From the NCBI GenBank assembly GCA_947457975.1, contig CANGYC010000048.1, positions 1 through 11,996 on the forward strand: a DNA stretch of 11,996 nucleotides. Direction: 5' to 3'. A program made the position numbers and the translations under genes. The notes under the pieces are model-generated. The model searched no databases and was not told the origin of the DNA. It worked only from the letters and a program-made list of their open reading frames with translations. Below are positions 1 through 9,145 of this stretch, in pieces. How positions within the stretch are numbered: the first letter of the stretch is position 1; each line of letters begins with the position of its first letter. The DNA is from Comamonadaceae bacterium (lineage in GTDB: Bacteria; Pseudomonadota; Gammaproteobacteria; Burkholderiales; Burkholderiaceae_C).

Positions 1-934
1 GACGCACGCCGCTTTGCTGCAGATTGATGCCCACCACCTCGATGCCGACCTTGTAGCGGTCAAGGATGGTCTGCATCAGCTGGCGCACACGCGGGGCGAT
101 TTGGTCGCGCTCTTCGGCCAGGGCTGAGTCCATGCGCATATTGCCCACCACCTCGCGCACCGCCGTCTCGGCAGCCTGCACCACGGTGGCCGTCGGGTCC
201 TTGCTCTCAAAGAGGAAGGCGCGGGCGTCGTTCAGACGGTACTGCACCGCGAACTTGATCTCGACGATGTTCTCGTCCTCGGTGAGCATGGCCGATTCGC
301 GCAGACCGGTGGCGCGGATGATGGTGTCACGGCCCACATCCACCGAGCGAATCTGCGTGACCACCACGATTTCGTGACGCTGCACCGGGTAGGGCATGCG
401 CCAGTTGAAGCCGGCACCCACCGTGCTGTGGTATCGGCCGAACTGGGTGATCACGGCCTGCTGGCCCTCTTGCACGATGAAGAAGCCCGTGCCCAGCCAG
501 ATCAATATGGCGACTGCGGCGATCAGGCCTGCGCCCACCCCCGCACTTTTCAGATCAGGCGGCTTAAATCCGCCGCCACTGCCACCGCGTGGCGGTGGAC
601 GCTGGCCGCCACCACCGCGGTTGCCAAACAGGCTGCCGAGCTTGCGGTTGAAGTCGCGCCAGAGTTCGTCCAGGTCCGGCGGCCCCTGGTTGGGGCCCTG
701 CCCCTGGCCGCGCGGCGCCTGCTGGGGGGGTGGTGCCGGCGGCGGCGTCTGCGCAGGGCGATCCTCGCGCCCGGGGTCGGGGCGGGTCGGCTCCTCCGAC
801 CGGTTGGGCTGGTCATCCCGACCCCATCGCGGGTCGTTGAGGTTGAACATCCCGCGGGCACGCTGCCTGAGCCGGGCAGGCAGGGCGGTGAGGGTCTGCA
901 GCACAGGGTTGAGGTTCATGGGTGGACGGCTCAT
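1..934 (-). CDS. hflK: HflK, FtsH protease modulator subunit (C-terminus cut by window edge)
   Basis: HflK is an SPFH/prohibitin-family inner-membrane protein. With HflC it forms a large periplasmic cage around the FtsH AAA protease and tunes its activity. About 311 codons are visible; family members run to roughly 400-440 residues, so about a quarter is missing past position 1, where hflC is expected next. The first ~130 residues are cytoplasmic, rich in Pro, Gln and Gly, with a GGGG run near 107-110. One transmembrane helix follows at about 131-154 (AGLIAAVAILIWLGTGFF). The SPFH domain then begins with EGQQAVITQFGRY and continues through a TEDENIVEIKFAVQYR segment, ending near VGINLQQSGVR. 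Two in-frame ATGs are possible, at 934 and 919 (MSRPP or MNLNP); neither has a strong Shine-Dalgarno, so the N-terminus is uncertain by five residues. The gene follows hflX after 29 bases, consistent with an hfq-hflX-hflK-hflC operon. Confidence 0.95.
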   Translation of the reverse strand, partial: MSRPPMNLNPVLQTLTALPARLRQRARGMFNLNDPRWGRDDQPNRSEEPTRPDPGREDRPAQTPPPAPPPQQAPRGQGQGPNQGPPDLDELWRDFNRKLGSLFGNRGGGGQRPPPRGGSGGGFKPPDLKSAGVGAGLIAAVAILIWLGTGFFIVQEGQQAVITQFGRYHSTVGAGFNWRMPYPVQRHEIVVVTQIRSVDVGRDTIIRATGLRESAMLTEDENIVEIKFAVQYRLNDARAFLFESKDPTATVVQAAETAVREVVGNMRMDSALAEERDQIAPRVRQLMQTILDRYKVGIEVVGINLQQSGVR

Positions 935-963
935 TTTTCTTGTCTTGCTCACATTGTGCCCAA

Positions 964-2136
964 TCAGACGTCGGGCTCGGCCATAAAAGGGTTTTGCCCT
1001 GCCTCGGCAGCTGCCTCCAGGGGCCGGACAGCGGCGTCGGCGTGGCGGGTGAGCAACTCACGCAGGGCCGGGAGGCCCTCGCCCGTGCGGGCGCTCACGA
1101 ACACACGCTCCAGGCGCCGCGGAAGGCCGGAGACCGGATCAGGCACCTCGCAGCTGTCCACTGCGCGCAGAGGCAAACGGCCAGGCTCCATGGCGTCTAG
1201 CTTGTTGAACAGCAATACCTGCGGCACCTGGTCGGCTCCGATTTCGGTCAGCACCTTCTGCACCTCGGCAATCTGCTCGCCGTGATCCGGGTTGGCACCA
1301 TCGACCACGTGCAGCAGCAAGTCAGCATCGGCGGCCTCCTGCAAGGTGGCCTCGAAGGCATCAATCAGGCCGTGCGGCAGATCACGAATGAAACCCACCG
1401 TGTCGGACAGCGAGACGGTGCGGCCTGCGCCTTGCCCCAGCTCATCGGCCGCCCCAAGGTAGAGCTGGCGCGTGGTGGTGTCCAAGGTGGCGAACAGCTG
1501 GTCGGCGGCGTAGGCGCGAGCCTTGACCAGGGCATTGAAGAGCGTGCTCTTGCCGGCGTTGGTGTAGCCCACCAGCGAGATGGTGAAAGCGTCCCGGCGC
1601 TCGCGTTGGCGGCGCTGGGTCTGACGCTGGCGCTTGACCTTGACCAGGCGCTCCTTGGTGCGCTTGATGGACTCGTTGATCATGCGCTTGTCCAGCTCGA
1701 TCTGCTTCTCGCCCGGGCCGCCGCGCACGCCGGCACCGCCGGTTTGGCGCTCCAGGTGCGACCAGCGGCGCACCAACCGGGTGGAGAGGTACTGCAGACG
1801 GGCGAGCTCGACCTGAAGCTTGCCCTCATGGCTGCGCGCACGCTGAGCGAAGATCTCCAAGATGAGCAGGGTACGGTCGTTGACCGGCAGCTCGAGGTTT
1901 CGCTCGAGGTTGCGCTGCTGCGCTGGGCTCAAGGACTGATCGAACAGGACCTCGGTGGCACCTGTCTCCAGGGCCAGGGCCTTGATCTCATCGGCCTTGC
2001 CACTGCCGACGAACAGGGCCGCATCGGGCGCCCGGCGCTTGCAGGTGATGCGCGCCACCGGGGCCAGGCCGGCGGTTTGGGCCAAGAGGCCGAGCTCTTC
2101 AAGCCCGGCATCGAAGTGGGCCGAACCGAAATCCAC
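964..2136 (-). CDS. hflX: HflX, ribosome-associated GTPase (start probably upstream)
   Basis: HflX is a GTPase that binds the 50S subunit and splits stalled or hibernating ribosomes, notably under heat stress. Numbering from the GTG at 2136, the N-terminal HflX domain covers about 1-110. A coiled-coil linker follows, with the family signature GGAGVRGGPGE at 133-143. The G domain carries G1 GYTNAGKST (190-198), G3 DTVGF (245-249) and G4 NKLD (311-314). The tail ends in a short extension rich in Ala and Glu. The first conventional start is GTG at 2136, but it has no Shine-Dalgarno and would remove the strand read upstream in frame as SVLLVGVDFG, which the family normally has. The open frame runs 18 codons further, to a CTG at 2190 that overlaps the hfq TGA in a CTGA arrangement. 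The coordinates are therefore a minimum. Identity is certain; the start is not. Confidence 0.95.
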   Translation of the reverse strand: MDFGSAHFDAGLEELGLLAQTAGLAPVARITCKRRAPDAALFVGSGKADEIKALALETGATEVLFDQSLSPAQQRNLERNLELPVNDRTLLILEIFAQRARSHEGKLQVELARLQYLSTRLVRRWSHLERQTGGAGVRGGPGEKQIELDKRMINESIKRTKERLVKVKRQRQTQRRQRERRDAFTISLVGYTNAGKSTLFNALVKARAYAADQLFATLDTTTRQLYLGAADELGQGAGRTVSLSDTVGFIRDLPHGLIDAFEATLQEAADADLLLHVVDGANPDHGEQIAEVQKVLTEIGADQVPQVLLFNKLDAMEPGRLPLRAVDSCEVPDPVSGLPRRLERVFVSARTGEGLPALRELLTRHADAAVRPLEAAAEAGQNPFMAEPDV

Positions 2137-2186
2137 GCCGACCAGCAGGACGCTGGGGGGGGATTTATGGGAAAAGACGGAGGAAC

Positions 2187-2438
2187 TCAGTGCGCAGCGC
2201 TTTCTTCGGACTCGGAGGCGGAGAAGTTCACCGCGCGGCCCGGAACGATGGTGGAGATGGCGTGCTTGTAGACCATCTGGGTCACCGTGTTGCGCAACAG
2301 GACGACGTATTGGTCGAACGATTCAATCTGGCCTTGGAGCTTGATGCCATTGACCAGGTAAATGGACACCGGGACATGCTCCCTGCGCAGGGTATTGAGG
2401 AAAGGATCCTGCAACAGCTGACCTTTGTTATTGCTCAC
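2187..2438 (-). CDS. hfq: Hfq, RNA chaperone
   Basis: Hfq is a hexameric Sm-like protein that pairs small RNAs with target mRNAs. The 83-residue product carries the whole Sm fold. The Sm1 region includes [20 protein letters not shown], and Sm2 is [10 protein letters not shown]. Proximal-face residues are present (Q10, D11, K58, H59; E. coli Q8, D9, K56, H57). The rim patch reads RREH rather than the RRER of E. coli, which I recall as usual in betaproteobacteria. The C-terminal tail is short and acidic ([11 protein letters not shown]). I chose GTG at 2438 because it gives the family N-terminus [13 protein letters not shown] and has GGAG six bases upstream. A TTG at 2456 is also open but adds six atypical residues and would place the GGAG inside the gene. 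The stop codon overlaps the likely CTG start of hflX. Confidence 0.97.
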   Translation of the reverse strand: MSNNKGQLLQDPFLNTLRREHVPVSIYLVNGIKLQGQIESFDQYVVLLRNTVTQMVYKHAISTIVPGRAVNFSASESEESAAH

Positions 2439-2444
2439 GATATT

Positions 2445-2448
2445 CTCC
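2445..2448 (-). promoter_or_regulatory. Shine-Dalgarno GGAG deciding the hfq GTG start
   Basis: On the minus strand GGAG lies six bases before the GTG at 2438. This spacing is ideal for that GTG and useless for the upstream TTG at 2456, so the short form of Hfq is preferred. Confidence 0.75.
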
Positions 2449-2484
2449 GTGTTCAAGAGTAGTTTTTAGGATCTTCACCTTACC

Positions 2485-2507
2485 ACAGGGCACTCGCAAA
2501 GCCCTGT
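2485..2507 (-). other. Inverted repeat between der and hfq
   Basis: The 73-base gap between der and hfq holds a perfect 7-bp inverted repeat, ACAGGGC and GCCCTGT, around a 9-base loop. No T-run follows on the minus strand, so it is not a typical intrinsic terminator. It could stabilise the processed hfq transcript or be chance. I saw no convincing promoter in the gap: TTGCGA is a fair -35, but the best -10 17 bases later is GAAGAT. In enterobacteria hfq is transcribed from several promoters, so one here would not be surprising. Confidence 0.3.
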
Positions 2508-2511
2508 AGGT

Positions 2512-3855
2512 TCAATCTGATTCCTTGTCCGCATAGGGATTCTGCGAGGTCTTCATTTGGATCCGCAGCGGGGTGCCCACCAGGTCGAATGCCTTGCGAA
2601 AGCGCCCTTCCAGGTAGCGCTTGTAGGTCTCGCTGACGTGCTCCAGGGAGTTGCCATGGATCACGATCACCGGCGGGTTCATGCCGCCCTGGTGTGCATA
2701 GCGCATCTTGGGCCGCGACATGCCCCCGCGCTGGGGCTGCTGGAACTCCACCGCCTCCTGCAGCAGGCGGGTCAGCACCGGCGTGGGCATTTTGCGGTTG
2801 GCCGCAGAGTGGGCCTGGATGATGGAGCCCCACAGCGGCCCCAAGCCCTGCCGCTTGGCGGCTGAGATGCGGTGCAGGGAGGCGAACTTCATGAAAGTCA
2901 GGCGCGTCTCGATGGAGCGCTCCAGCATCTGGCGCTGGTAGCTGTCGATGGCGTCCCATTTGTTGACGGCCAGCACCACCGCGCGGCCGCTTTCCAGGAT
3001 GAAGCCGGCGATATGTGCATCCTGGTCGGTCACGCCCTGAGTGGCGTCAATCAGCAGCAGCACCACGTTGGCACTCTCGATGGCCTGCAGGGTTTTGACG
3101 ACCGAAAACTTCTCGATGGCCTCAAACACCTTGCCCTTGCGGCGCAGACCGGCGGTGTCGATCAATTCGAAGCGCTGGCCCTCGCGTTCGAAGGGTACCG
3201 AGATGGCGTCGCGGGTGGTGCCCGGCATGTCGAAGGCCACCAACCGTTCCTCGCCCAGCCAGGTGTTGATCAGCGTGGACTTGCCCGCATTAGGGCGACC
3301 GACCACGGCCAGCTTGATCGCGGCGGTGTCGGTGGCTTCCTCGTCCTCGTCGAGTTCCGGCAGGGCCAGGCGCTCCAGGGCTGCCTCGACCATGCTGCGC
3401 ACCCCCTGGCCGTGCGAGGCCGACACCGGGGTGACCTCGCCCAGTCCGAGCTCGAAGAACTCCGACAGGTAGGCCGTGTCCTTCATGCCCTCGGCCTTGT
3501 TGGCCACCAGCAGCGTGGGCTTGCCCAGCTTGCGCAGGTAGTTGGCGATGTCGTGATCCTGGGCCGACAGGCCCTCGCGCGCATCCACCACGAAGACCAC
3601 CACATCGGCCTCAGCCACCGCCTGTCGGGTTTGCTTGGCCATTTCCTTGTAGATGCCGGACTCCGCGGTCGGCTCGAAGCCGCCGGTGTCGATGACGATG
3701 AATTCCTGCTTGCCCAGGCGCGCATTGCCGTAATGCCGGTCGCGCGTCAACCCAGCATAGTCGGCCACGATGGCGTCGCGCGACTTGGTCAGCCGGTTGA
3801 ACAAGGTGGACTTGCCCACATTCGGGCGGCCCACCAGAGCGATCACGGGTTTCAT
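2512..3855 (-). CDS. der: Der (EngA), double-GTPase for 50S ribosome assembly
   Basis: Der is an essential GTPase with two tandem G domains and acts in late 50S assembly. The 447-residue product is full length. The first G domain has G1 GRPNVGKST (9-17), G3 DTGG (56-59) and G4 NKAE (119-122). An acidic linker, [10 protein letters not shown], spans about 167-176. The second G domain has G1 GRPNAGKST (186-194), then [10 protein letters not shown] and NKWD. The C-terminal KH-like domain includes [19 protein letters not shown] chose ATG at 3855 because it starts directly with [16 protein letters not shown] and has GAAAG upstream. A GTG at 3888 would add 11 residues with no family counterpart. It follows bamB after 34 bases, and the yfgM-bamB-der order is a long-conserved proteobacterial arrangement. 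Confidence 0.98.
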   Translation of the reverse strand: MKPVIALVGRPNVGKSTLFNRLTKSRDAIVADYAGLTRDRHYGNARLGKQEFIVIDTGGFEPTAESGIYKEMAKQTRQAVAEADVVVFVVDAREGLSAQDHDIANYLRKLGKPTLLVANKAEGMKDTAYLSEFFELGLGEVTPVSASHGQGVRSMVEAALERLALPELDEDEEATDTAAIKLAVVGRPNAGKSTLINTWLGEERLVAFDMPGTTRDAISVPFEREGQRFELIDTAGLRRKGKVFEAIEKFSVVKTLQAIESANVVLLLIDATQGVTDQDAHIAGFILESGRAVVLAVNKWDAIDSYQRQMLERSIETRLTFMKFASLHRISAAKRQGLGPLWGSIIQAHSAANRKMPTPVLTRLLQEAVEFQQPQRGGMSRPKMRYAHQGGMNPPVIVIHGNSLEHVSETYKRYLEGRFRKAFDLVGTPLRIQMKTSQNPYADKESD

Positions 3856-3889
3856 CAACAATCTTTCGCGCCCAGGCGCTTGGTTCACA

Positions 3890-5008
3890 TTACTGCGGCT
3901 GGAAACCGAACACGCCGCCGGCCCGGGTCACCACCACCAGGGTGTTGCCGGCCAGCACAGGGGTGGCCACCACGGCCGAGCCGTCGGTGGACATGCGGCC
4001 CAGCAGGCTGCCGTCCTGGCGGGACAGCAGGTGCACATGGCCCTGGAAATCGCCCACGACCACCGAGCGCCCGATCACCAAGGGCGCGGTCAGTGCGCGA
4101 AAGCGCAGGCGCTCGCTGGACCAGACACGCTCGCCATCGCTGCGGCGCCAGGCTTGAACGCTGCTGTTGGCCTCGGTGCCGAAGACCAGGCTGTCGTCAG
4201 TGGCCAGGCCCACCAGGCCATCGGCCGGGCGTGACCACAGCGTGGTGCCAGACTCGGTGTTCACGCAGCCCACGGCGGCCTGGAAGGCCCGTGCGCACAC
4301 CACGCTGCCCTGACGCGCAGGCGGGTCGACCAGATCGACCAGGCGCTCGACCTCGTTGATGCCGCGGGGCGTGGCGATCGGCGTCTCCCAACGCACAGCG
4401 CCATTCAGAGGATTCAGGCCGACCAGCCGGCCCGTCAGACCTGCGACCAGGGTGTCGCCCACGGGCATGATGAGGCCCGCCTGGCGAAGCACCAGCGGGT
4501 CGCCGCCGGGGCGTTGCTGGGTCCACAGGCGTGCGCCGGTGCGGCCGTCGTAGGCGCTGACCGCGCGGTCGGCGGTGAGCACGAAGACACGCGCGCCCGC
4601 CACCAGTGGCGCGGTGTAGGCCTGCGTGTTCAGGCGCTGGCGCCACAGCGCCTTGCCGTCCTGCAGGGCCACCAGTTCATTGCCGCGCGTGATGACGGCG
4701 CTGAGTTGGCCGTCGCTGCCCACGCCCGCAGCCAGGGGGGCACCCACCGCATGCCGCCAGAGCTCGCGGCCGGTGGCGGCATCGAGTTGCACCACCGTGC
4801 CGTCGCCCGAGGCCAGCGTGAGCTTGCCCTCATGCACCTGGAGCTTGACGGGAAAGTCGACCGCCGGCAGCTTGGCCGACCAGACCTGGCGGGCCTGCAC
4901 CACGGGCGTGAGGGACACCAGATCGGCCGGCTTGGGTTTGGCCGGCCCGCTGGAGCAGGCGGCCAGGAACAGAGGCAGCGCCAGGAGGGCGAGCGCGCGG
5001 CGCATCAT
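3890..5008 (-). CDS. bamB: BamB, outer-membrane assembly lipoprotein
   Basis: BamB is the beta-propeller lipoprotein of the BAM complex that inserts beta-barrel proteins into the outer membrane, working next to BamA. The product is 372 residues, slightly shorter than the E. coli protein. It opens with a lipoprotein signal peptide ([18 protein letters not shown]) with lipobox LAAC and acylated Cys18. Blade repeats of the PQQ type recur, each near a Trp: GRELWRH (W84), GKALWRQ (W122), GARLWTQ (W162), GAVRWET (W207), GTTLWSR (W258) and GERVWSS (W296). The segment [14 protein letters not shown] (215-228) corresponds to the BamB loop known to contact BamA. The start is ATG at 5008 or 5005. The first overlaps the upstream TPR gene stop as ATGA, which suggests translational coupling. 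Confidence 0.93.
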   Translation of the reverse strand: MMRRALALLALPLFLAACSSGPAKPKPADLVSLTPVVQARQVWSAKLPAVDFPVKLQVHEGKLTLASGDGTVVQLDAATGRELWRHAVGAPLAAGVGSDGQLSAVITRGNELVALQDGKALWRQRLNTQAYTAPLVAGARVFVLTADRAVSAYDGRTGARLWTQQRPGGDPLVLRQAGLIMPVGDTLVAGLTGRLVGLNPLNGAVRWETPIATPRGINEVERLVDLVDPPARQGSVVCARAFQAAVGCVNTESGTTLWSRPADGLVGLATDDSLVFGTEANSSVQAWRRSDGERVWSSERLRFRALTAPLVIGRSVVVGDFQGHVHLLSRQDGSLLGRMSTDGSAVVATPVLAGNTLVVVTRAGGVFGFQPQ

Positions 5009-5667
5009 TTCTTACCCTCGGCGGCAGGCACCTGAGCACCCAGGGCATTGAGTTTGACCTCGATCAGCATGCGGTACTCAAGCTGGGGGTCCAGCGCGGC
5101 ATAGGCTTCCTGGTAGGCCGCTTTGGCCTGGTCGGGCTTGCCTTGGGCCAAGTAGATGTCACCGCGGCGGTCCGCGGCCAGCGCCTTGAATTCGGGGCTC
5201 ATCTTGCCGGCCAATTGCTGCAGGGCCTGGTCATAGGCCTTGGCCTCAAGCAAGAGGCCAGCCAGACGCAGCTGAGCCACGGCGCGCAAACCCTCGTCAC
5301 CGGACTTCTCGGCCACCCAGGCCAGGGCCGCCTGGGCCTTGTCGGACTGCTTTTGTTCCTGGTAGATGCGGGCGGCCAGCAGGGCCGACTGCTGGGCAAA
5401 GGTGGTGGCGCCGTAGCTGTTCTGAATGTCGGAGAGGGTCCTATCTAGCTTGGGCAGGTCGGCTGCCTGGGCGGCGCGCTCCACCTCGTCATACATGACG
5501 GCGGCTTCAGTGGCCTGCTTGCGCTGCCAGTAGTTCCAGCCATTCCAGGCGGCGAAAGCGCCGAGCACCACAATCAGCAGCCAGGTGATGGCATTGCCGT
5601 AGCGGTTCCAGAAGTGCTTCAACTGGTCAATCTGTTCCTGCTCTTCGAGGTCGAGGTGGAGGGCCAT
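5005..5667 (-). CDS. yfgM: YfgM-like tetratricopeptide inner-membrane protein
   Basis: The 220-residue product has the YfgM layout: a short cytoplasmic N-terminus with a Glu-rich start (LDLEEQEQIDQLKHFWNRYG), one transmembrane helix at about 26-44 (AITWLLIVVLGAFAAWNGW), then a periplasmic helical domain. That domain holds TPR-like repeats with alternating Ala, Leu and Gln, for example AQAALAWVAEKSGDEGLRAV and a later DRRGDIYLAQGKPDQAKAAY unit. In E. coli YfgM associates with SecYEG and the chaperone PpiD and modulates the Rcs response; a similar periplasmic chaperone role is inferred here. The position before bamB and der supports the call. I chose ATG at 5667 because it gives the family N-terminus. 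No Shine-Dalgarno precedes it (the upstream bases are CCCACCCACC), and the frame stays open to 5790, so a longer form cannot be excluded. Confidence 0.87.
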   Translation of the reverse strand: MALHLDLEEQEQIDQLKHFWNRYGNAITWLLIVVLGAFAAWNGWNYWQRKQATEAAVMYDEVERAAQAADLPKLDRTLSDIQNSYGATTFAQQSALLAARIYQEQKQSDKAQAALAWVAEKSGDEGLRAVAQLRLAGLLLEAKAYDQALQQLAGKMSPEFKALAADRRGDIYLAQGKPDQAKAAYQEAYAALDPQLEYRMLIEVKLNALGAQVPAAEGKK

Positions 5668-5735
5668 GGTGGGTGGGAAGACCGCTGTCGGGTCGAGTTG
5701 GGGAAAGGTGGGTCGGCCAAGGGAGGCGACCGGCG

Positions 5736-5763
5736 AAAAAACCTGCTGATTGTAGGCGGCAGG
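5736..5763 (-). terminator. Terminator-like hairpin with U6 tract between hisS and yfgM
   Basis: On the minus strand CCTGC (5763-5759) pairs with GCAGG (5746-5742) across a 12-base loop, and six T residues follow immediately (5741-5736). The stem is only five pairs, but all are strong except one, and the T-run abuts it. The first arm can instead pair upstream with GGCAGG (5771-5766), so two exclusive folds exist. A TACAAT box lies in the loop at 5754-5749. The element could act as a partial terminator of hisS, as an attenuator, or as the -10 region of a promoter for yfgM-bamB-der. It may also be chance. Confidence 0.35.
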
Positions 5764-5795
5764 CCCCTGCCAGAGGCACTGCCGGCCCAATGGCC

Positions 5796-7106
5796 TCAGG
5801 GCTGCCGCAAGGTCTGGGCCCAGACCGCAACCTCGGCCAGGGGCTGAAGCACCTGGGCGGCCTCCGGGCCGGCCCGCAAGGGCTTGACGGCCACGCTGCC
5901 CTGGGCGAGTTCGGCTTCGCCAAAGATGAGCGCAAAACGCGCACCGCTGCCATCGGCCCGCTTGAACTGCGACTTCATGCTGCCCATGCCCTCGGCGGCA
6001 GCGCCTGCAGGGGCATGCATCTGAACGCTCACGCCGGCCGTGCGCAAGGCCTGCAAGCAGCGCAGCACCTGCGGCAGCGACGCGGCATCGGGCACCACCG
6101 CAAAGGCGTCCGGAGCGGGCTGAGGCAGCTCGGCGCCCTGCTCCTTGAGCAGCTCCAGCACCCGCTCCACGCCCAGGGCCCAGCCCACGGCAGGGGCCGG
6201 CTTGCCACCCATCTGCTCGACCAGGTAGTCGTAGCGGCCACCGGCGCAGATGGTGCCCTGCGAGCCCAGCCGGTCGGTGACGAACTCAAACACGCTGAGG
6301 TTGTAGTAGTCCAGGCCGCGCACCAGGCGGGGGTTGAAGGTCCAGGGCACGCCATTGGCGTCCAGCATGGCTTTGAGCCCCTCAAAATGGGCCAGCGACT
6401 GCGCGCCGAGAAAGTCGATCAAGCGGGGGGCGCCGTTGACCAGCGCCTGCATCGCCGGATTCTTGGTGTCCAGAATGCGCAGCGGGTTGCTGTGCAGACG
6501 CCGCCTGGCCTCTTCATCGAGTTGGTCAGCATGCTGCTCCAGGTAGCCAATCAGCTGGGCGCGGTGCTGAGCGCGCTCCTCGGGCTGGCCCAGGCTGTTG
6601 ATCTCCAAGCGCCAATCCGTCAAGCCCAGCTCGCGCCACAGGGCGACGGCCAGAAGAATCAGTTCGGCGTCGACCTCCGGACCGGCAAAGCCCAGGGCCT
6701 CGGCGCCGATCTGGTGGAACTGGCGGTAACGGCCGCGCTGCGGGCGTTCGCGGCGGAACATGGGGCCCATGTAATACAGGCGCTTGCCACCGTCATAGAG
6801 CAGGTTGTTCTCCGTCACCGCGCGCACCACGGAGGCCGTGTTCTCGGGCCGCATGGTCAGATGTTCGGCGTCGCCGTGCTTGTCGGCCCGATCCTCGAAG
6901 GAGTACATCTCTTTTTCGACGATGTCGGTCACCTCGCCGATGCTGCGCACAAACAGGCGCGTGTGCTCCAAGATGGGCGTGCGGATGTTGCGGTAGGTGT
7001 AGCGCGACATCAGCGAGCGCACCACGCTCTCCAGCCATTCCCAGCGCGCCGACTCGGGCGGGAGGATGTCGTTCATGCCTTTGACGGCGGTCAGTTTGTC
7101 AGCCAT
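5796..7106 (-). CDS. hisS: Histidyl-tRNA synthetase
   Basis: HisS charges tRNA-His with histidine in the cytoplasm. The 436-residue product is full length for a bacterial class IIa enzyme. The catalytic core carries [11 protein letters not shown] at about 86-96 and motif 2 from [21 protein letters not shown] (114-134). The histidine-specific motifs are LVRGLDYY (261-268) and GGRYDYL (289-295). Motif 3 is [11 protein letters not shown] (306-316). The anticodon-binding domain occupies about 335-436. ATG at 7106 gives the normal [18 protein letters not shown]-terminus, with GGTAAG a few bases upstream. It follows ispG after 64 bases in which I see no clear promoter or terminator, so it is probably co-transcribed with ispG. 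The frame opposite it on the plus strand is also open for 491 codons, but that is a compositional shadow. Confidence 0.98.
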   Translation of the reverse strand: MADKLTAVKGMNDILPPESARWEWLESVVRSLMSRYTYRNIRTPILEHTRLFVRSIGEVTDIVEKEMYSFEDRADKHGDAEHLTMRPENTASVVRAVTENNLLYDGGKRLYYMGPMFRRERPQRGRYRQFHQIGAEALGFAGPEVDAELILLAVALWRELGLTDWRLEINSLGQPEERAQHRAQLIGYLEQHADQLDEEARRRLHSNPLRILDTKNPAMQALVNGAPRLIDFLGAQSLAHFEGLKAMLDANGVPWTFNPRLVRGLDYYNLSVFEFVTDRLGSQGTICAGGRYDYLVEQMGGKPAPAVGWALGVERVLELLKEQGAELPQPAPDAFAVVPDAASLPQVLRCLQALRTAGVSVQMHAPAGAAAEGMGSMKSQFKRADGSGARFALIFGEAELAQGSVAVKPLRAGPEAAQVLQPLAEVAVWAQTLRQP

Positions 7107-7170
7107 GTGTTCTTACCGGGCTTCGAAGGCGGCCCGTGTGGTGTGTGAGGGAAGGCGAAGGCCTGGCGCC

Positions 7171-8442
<1,272 letters not shown>

Positions 8443-8446
8443 CAGT

Positions 8447-9145
8447 TCACCTCTGGATAAGCGGGGTGGGTACCACGGGCACGGGGGCAGCCGGCACGGG
8501 GCCTGGAACATTCGAGGGCGCCGAGCCAGGCAAAGGCACTGTCTCGGTCACGGTCCCGGCAGGCGCAGCGGACTTGGGGGCAGGTGCAGGTGCAGGGGGA
8601 GAGGGGGGCGGGGAAGCCGAGACCGAGCTGCCATCGGACGCCGCGGGCGCGCTGGACGCGGAGGAGCCAGCGGCCTGCGATTTGCGCGAGGCCAGGAAGT
8701 CGGGCACCACATAAACCGCGACGGCGGCCAGGACCAGGAAGGCCGCGGCAATCAGGGCCGGGCGCGAGAGCTGCGGCAGCCACGAAGCCCCGGGGCCATC
8801 CTTGGGATGGCGAAAGGGCTCATTGATACGGCCTTCCACCGTCAGGCGTTGCGTTTGGCCCTTGGGCAGCAAGGCCAGCACCGGGGCGGGGTCCACCTTC
8901 AGACTGCGGCACACCGTCAAGGCCAGGGCACGGGTGAAGACGGCATCGGGCAAGAGGTCGTGGCGGTCGGCCTCCAGGGCCTCCAGGCGCCGCACAGGCA
9001 CCTTCAGGGCCACGGCCAGGGCGGCAATGTGCATGCCTGCGGCCTCCCGGGCCATGCGGATCAGGGCGCCTGCGCTGGGCGGCGTCGCTGGCGCAGACAC
9101 TTCGGCCTGTCCAGGGGCCATGCCCTGATCGGGAACTTCACTCAT
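8447..9145 (-). CDS. rodZ: RodZ-like cytoskeletal anchor, lacking the periplasmic DUF4115 domain
   Basis: RodZ links the MreB cytoskeleton to the peptidoglycan elongation machinery. The 232-residue product has an N-terminal helix-turn-helix domain of the RodZ type at about 25-92 ([20 protein letters not shown], then [20 protein letters not shown]). A transmembrane helix follows at about 130-151. The remaining 81 residues are a Pro/Ala/Ser-rich tail with [13 protein letters not shown] and a Pro/Val end. Most RodZ proteins carry a globular DUF4115 beta domain after such a linker and run to about 300-350 residues; none is seen here, and only four bases separate the stop from ispG. I chose ATG at 9145 with AAAGGG seven bases upstream; it overlaps the end of pilW by eight bases. 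The longer frame to 9196 lies wholly inside pilW. Identity rests on the HTH plus TM layout and the rodZ-ispG context. Confidence 0.87.
   Translation of the reverse strand: MSEVPDQGMAPGQAEVSAPATPPSAGALIRMAREAAGMHIAALAVALKVPVRRLEALEADRHDLLPDAVFTRALALTVCRSLKVDPAPVLALLPKGQTQRLTVEGRINEPFRHPKDGPGASWLPQLSRPALIAAAFLVLAAVAVYVVPDFLASRKSQAAGSSASSAPAASDGSSVSASPPPSPPAPAPAPKSAAPAGTVTETVPLPGSAPSNVPGPVPAAPVPVVPTPLIQR

Noticed and set aside
374..1285. A 303-codon open frame on the plus strand opposite hflK and hflX
   Set aside because: It overlaps two genes with strong family support and carries no domain; the reading is Ala/Arg-rich shadow sequence.
2485..2507. der-hfq inverted repeat as an intrinsic terminator
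   Set aside because: No T-run follows the stem on the minus strand, so it is listed only as an inverted repeat.
2872..4359. A 495-codon open frame on the plus strand opposite der and bamB
   Set aside because: It is the antisense shadow of two clear genes in very GC-rich DNA. Its translation is rich in His, Gly, Gln and Arg with no recognisable domain, and no Shine-Dalgarno was seen.
5673..7148. A 491-codon open frame on the plus strand opposite hisS
   Set aside because: hisS on the minus strand has every family motif. The opposite frame has only the composition expected from GC-rich third positions.
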